Shown here piece after piece: positions 63,645 to 64,000 of a stretch of DNA of 64,000 nt. Positions within the stretch are counted from its first letter, which is position 1. Each line of letters starts with the position of its first letter. The stretch spans positions 372,001 through 436,000 of the forward strand of contig NZ_JANUGY010000006.1 of the NCBI RefSeq assembly GCF_024756235.1, written 5' to 3'. The translations under genes and the position numbers were made by a program. The notes beneath the pieces were generated by a model, which saw nothing but the letters and a program-made list of their open reading frames with translations, was not told where the DNA came from and made no database searches. Source of the DNA: Massilia kyonggiensis. Lineage in GTDB: Bacteria > Pseudomonadota > Gammaproteobacteria > Burkholderiales > Burkholderiaceae_D.

Positions 63645-64000
63645 ATGTCTGCCCGCGACATCGTCCTGTGTGCCCCCGTGCGTACCGCCATCGGCGCGTT
63701 CAACGGTTCCCTGAAATCCCTTCCCGCCGTCGAGCTGGGCGCGGCCGCCGTGCGCGCCGCCGTCGAGCGCGCGGGCATCGCGCCTGACGCCATCGACGCG
63801 GTCCTGATGGGCAACGTGGTCCAGGCGGGCAACCGCATGAACCCGGCGCGCCAGGCCGCGGTCCACGGCGGCATTCCCGTCAGCGTGCCCGCGATGACGC
63901 TGAACCGCGTGTGCGGCTCGGGCGCCCAGGCCATCGCGTCGGCCGCGCACGAGATCCTCGCCGGCGAATCCAACGTCGTGCTGGCCGGCGGCATGGAAAA
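63645..64000 (+). CDS. Acetyl-CoA acetyltransferase (thiolase), 5' part
   Basis: The first 118 codons of a thiolase, cut by the right window edge. The N-terminal DIVLCAPVRTAIGAFNGSLK and the active-site TLNRVCGSGAQAIASAAHEI (nucleophilic Cys) are diagnostic. AAGGAG lies 5 nt upstream. Degradative or biosynthetic type cannot be told without the C-terminus. With the thioesterase and MarR gene it suggests an acyl-CoA catabolic unit. Confidence 0.93.
   Translation, partial: MSARDIVLCAPVRTAIGAFNGSLKSLPAVELGAAAVRAAVERAGIAPDAIDAVLMGNVVQAGNRMNPARQAAVHGGIPVSVPAMTLNRVCGSGAQAIASAAHEILAGESNVVLAGGME

Overview
This window looks like a piece of the main chromosome of a high-GC betaproteobacterium of the Oxalobacteraceae, most likely Massilia or a close relative. 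The reasons are the strong G/C third-position bias, the betaproteobacterial look of the housekeeping proteins (HU, LipA/LipB, BioABDF), the leucine-degradation genes, and the abundance of TonB-dependent receptors and muropeptide enzymes. Genus is inferred from protein character, not from any search. About 60 protein genes and one tRNA are supported. There is no rRNA, CRISPR array, transposase, integrase or replication origin.

Layout. (1) 1-7.4 kb: start of a glutathione transferase-like gene, a TonB-dependent receptor with a strong terminator, a DUF808 membrane protein, a small BrnA/CopG-like DNA-binding protein, HU, a LysE-type exporter and a FecR-domain protein with a very long proline-rich tail. 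(2) 7.4-11.5 kb: ybeD-lipB-lipA (lipoate synthesis), ended by a near-perfect terminator, then an SUV3-like RNA helicase. (3) 11.5-17 kb: the cell-envelope block lpoA-yraN-diaA-dolP with rsmI divergent, the same arrangement as E. coli yraL/yraMNOP, followed by a TlpA-type thioredoxin and small proteins. (4) 17.5 kb: tRNA-Pro(UGG) and a terminator. (5) 17.7-29 kb: one long minus-strand block in which leucine/isovalerate degradation genes (liuB, liuC, liuD, liuE) flank a complete bioA-bioF-bioD-bioB set. Biotin is the cofactor of the LiuB/LiuD carboxylase, so cofactor supply and enzyme appear to be made together. A perfect 13-bp inverted repeat about 210 bp upstream of liuB is a candidate operator.

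(6) 29-36.2 kb: an AT-richer island carrying an orphan type VI secretion effector cassette: VgrG, DUF4123 adaptor, a putative lipoprotein immunity protein, a Tle-type DUF2235 phospholipase, PAAR, and small hydrophobic ORFs. No T6SS structural genes are present here. (7) 36.2-57.1 kb: a concentration of cell-wall scavenging genes: D-amino-acid dehydrogenase, a class-C beta-lactamase-like protein, murQ, AmpG-like transporter, NagX-like acyltransferase, a GHL10 lipoprotein, a BadF-type sugar kinase, AmiD-like amidase, LysR regulator, VanX-like dipeptidase, PBP4, an SpmA-SpmB fusion, an oligopeptide-binding protein, a second TonB-dependent receptor and an LD-carboxypeptidase. Together these could take peptidoglycan fragments from uptake to GlcNAc-6-P, L-amino acids and D-Ala; this is the most interesting functional unit in the window.

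(8) 57.1-64 kb: a set of small regulator/oxidoreductase pairs: LysR/NTF2-like/SDR, azoR/LysR, MarR/SDR with a shared palindromic operator, thioesterase/MarR/thiolase (the last truncated by the window edge).
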